NCBI GenBank assembly: GCA_005878325.1 | Contig: VBMR01000014.1 | Span: forward strand, 1 to 5,829 | Direction of reading: 5' to 3' | Source: Methanobacteriota archaeon | Lineage (GTDB): Archaea; Thermoplasmatota; Thermoplasmata; RBG-16-68-12 | Length of the DNA: 5,829 bases | In this document: one piece after another, positions 5,582-5,829 of the stretch | How positions within the stretch are numbered: the first letter of the stretch is position 1 | How the letters are laid out: each line of letters begins with the position of its first letter | The notes under the pieces: model-generated | What the model was told of the DNA's origin: nothing | Seen by the model: the letters and a program-made list of their open reading frames with translations, nothing else | Database searches by the model: none | Made by a program: the position numbers and the translations under genes

Positions 5582-5829
5582 CTCACCCATGGCCCCAAGC
5601 ATCGTCCGTTGTGGCTTTTTTCGTGAGCTTTGGCCCGCGATGGGTGGACCTCGTCCATCGAGAATCGAGAGCCAACGACCGACGCCCTCCTGCGGGACAC
5701 TCATGGTTGAAATAGCTCCGAAAACCTGTGGGCGGCGAGGTTTCGCGCACCGTGCCGGGGGGCCATTCAAGTCGTGACAACCGGGATGTTCAAGTCACAA
5801 ACTGGCTGCTCGAAGGAGACCAGCCGTCC
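5582..5829. other. Right-end region with no convincing gene
   Basis: Several short open frames run through these 248 bases on both strands, but none has a recognisable domain, good start signal or typical composition. The only structure noted is a direct repeat of TTCAAGTC at 5766-5773 and 5789-5796. A gene entering from beyond the right edge cannot be excluded. Confidence 0.3.

Noticed and set aside
5471..5770. Minus-strand small frame (99 codons, or 39 from an internal ATG) overlapping the start of the ribbon-helix-helix gene
   Set aside because: It overlaps that gene by 70 bases, its internal ATGs lie upstream of or too close to the TATA-like box, and it has no recognisable domain. A short real peptide cannot be fully excluded.
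5781..5806. Possible T-loop GTTCAAGTC near the right end
   Set aside because: The bases flanking the loop do not form a stem, and no other tRNA parts surround it.

Overview
The window looks archaeal. It encodes a geranylgeranyl reductase of the archaeal ether-lipid pathway, an archaeal GPN-loop GTPase, an AbrB-PhoU fusion and a Roadblock/LC7 protein. It also has archaeal promoter layout: TATA-like boxes, at least one probably leaderless start, and one very clear Shine-Dalgarno site inside an operon. Base composition is GC-rich (roughly 60 % by eye). The gene mix suggests a high-GC Thermoplasmatota-like euryarchaeote, but that placement is inference; no rRNA or tRNA is present to anchor it.

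Layout: (1) bases 1-1048, minus strand: a PhoU-type protein with an N-terminal AbrB/SpoVT-like domain, cut by the left edge close to its expected C-terminus. (2) 1049-1200: divergent intergenic region with a TATA-like box for the PhoU gene and a perfect 7-bp dyad. (3) 1201-2388, plus: geranylgeranyl reductase-family flavoprotein. (4) 2389-2417: a 29-bp convergent gap filled by a perfect 7-bp hairpin. (5) 2418-3185, minus: GPN-loop GTPase. (6) 3282-3809, plus, divergent from the GTPase: a Nudix-fold protein whose Nudix box lacks key residues. (7) 3908-5153, plus: a two-gene operon behind a good TATA box, made of a small three-helix membrane protein overlapping by 14 bases a two-domain protein (Roadblock/LC7 plus a probable second longin/profilin-like domain). 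(8) 5154-5829: mostly non-coding, with one small basic ribbon-helix-helix-type protein on the minus strand and operator-like repeats beside its promoter.

The genes are mostly single transcription units with housekeeping or regulatory roles (lipid saturation, GTPase function, phosphate-type regulation). The most intriguing unit is the membrane protein/Roadblock pair, which could form a membrane-linked small-GTPase-regulator or sensory module. The degenerate Nudix protein is the second point of interest. No CRISPR array, insertion sequence, tRNA or rRNA was seen.
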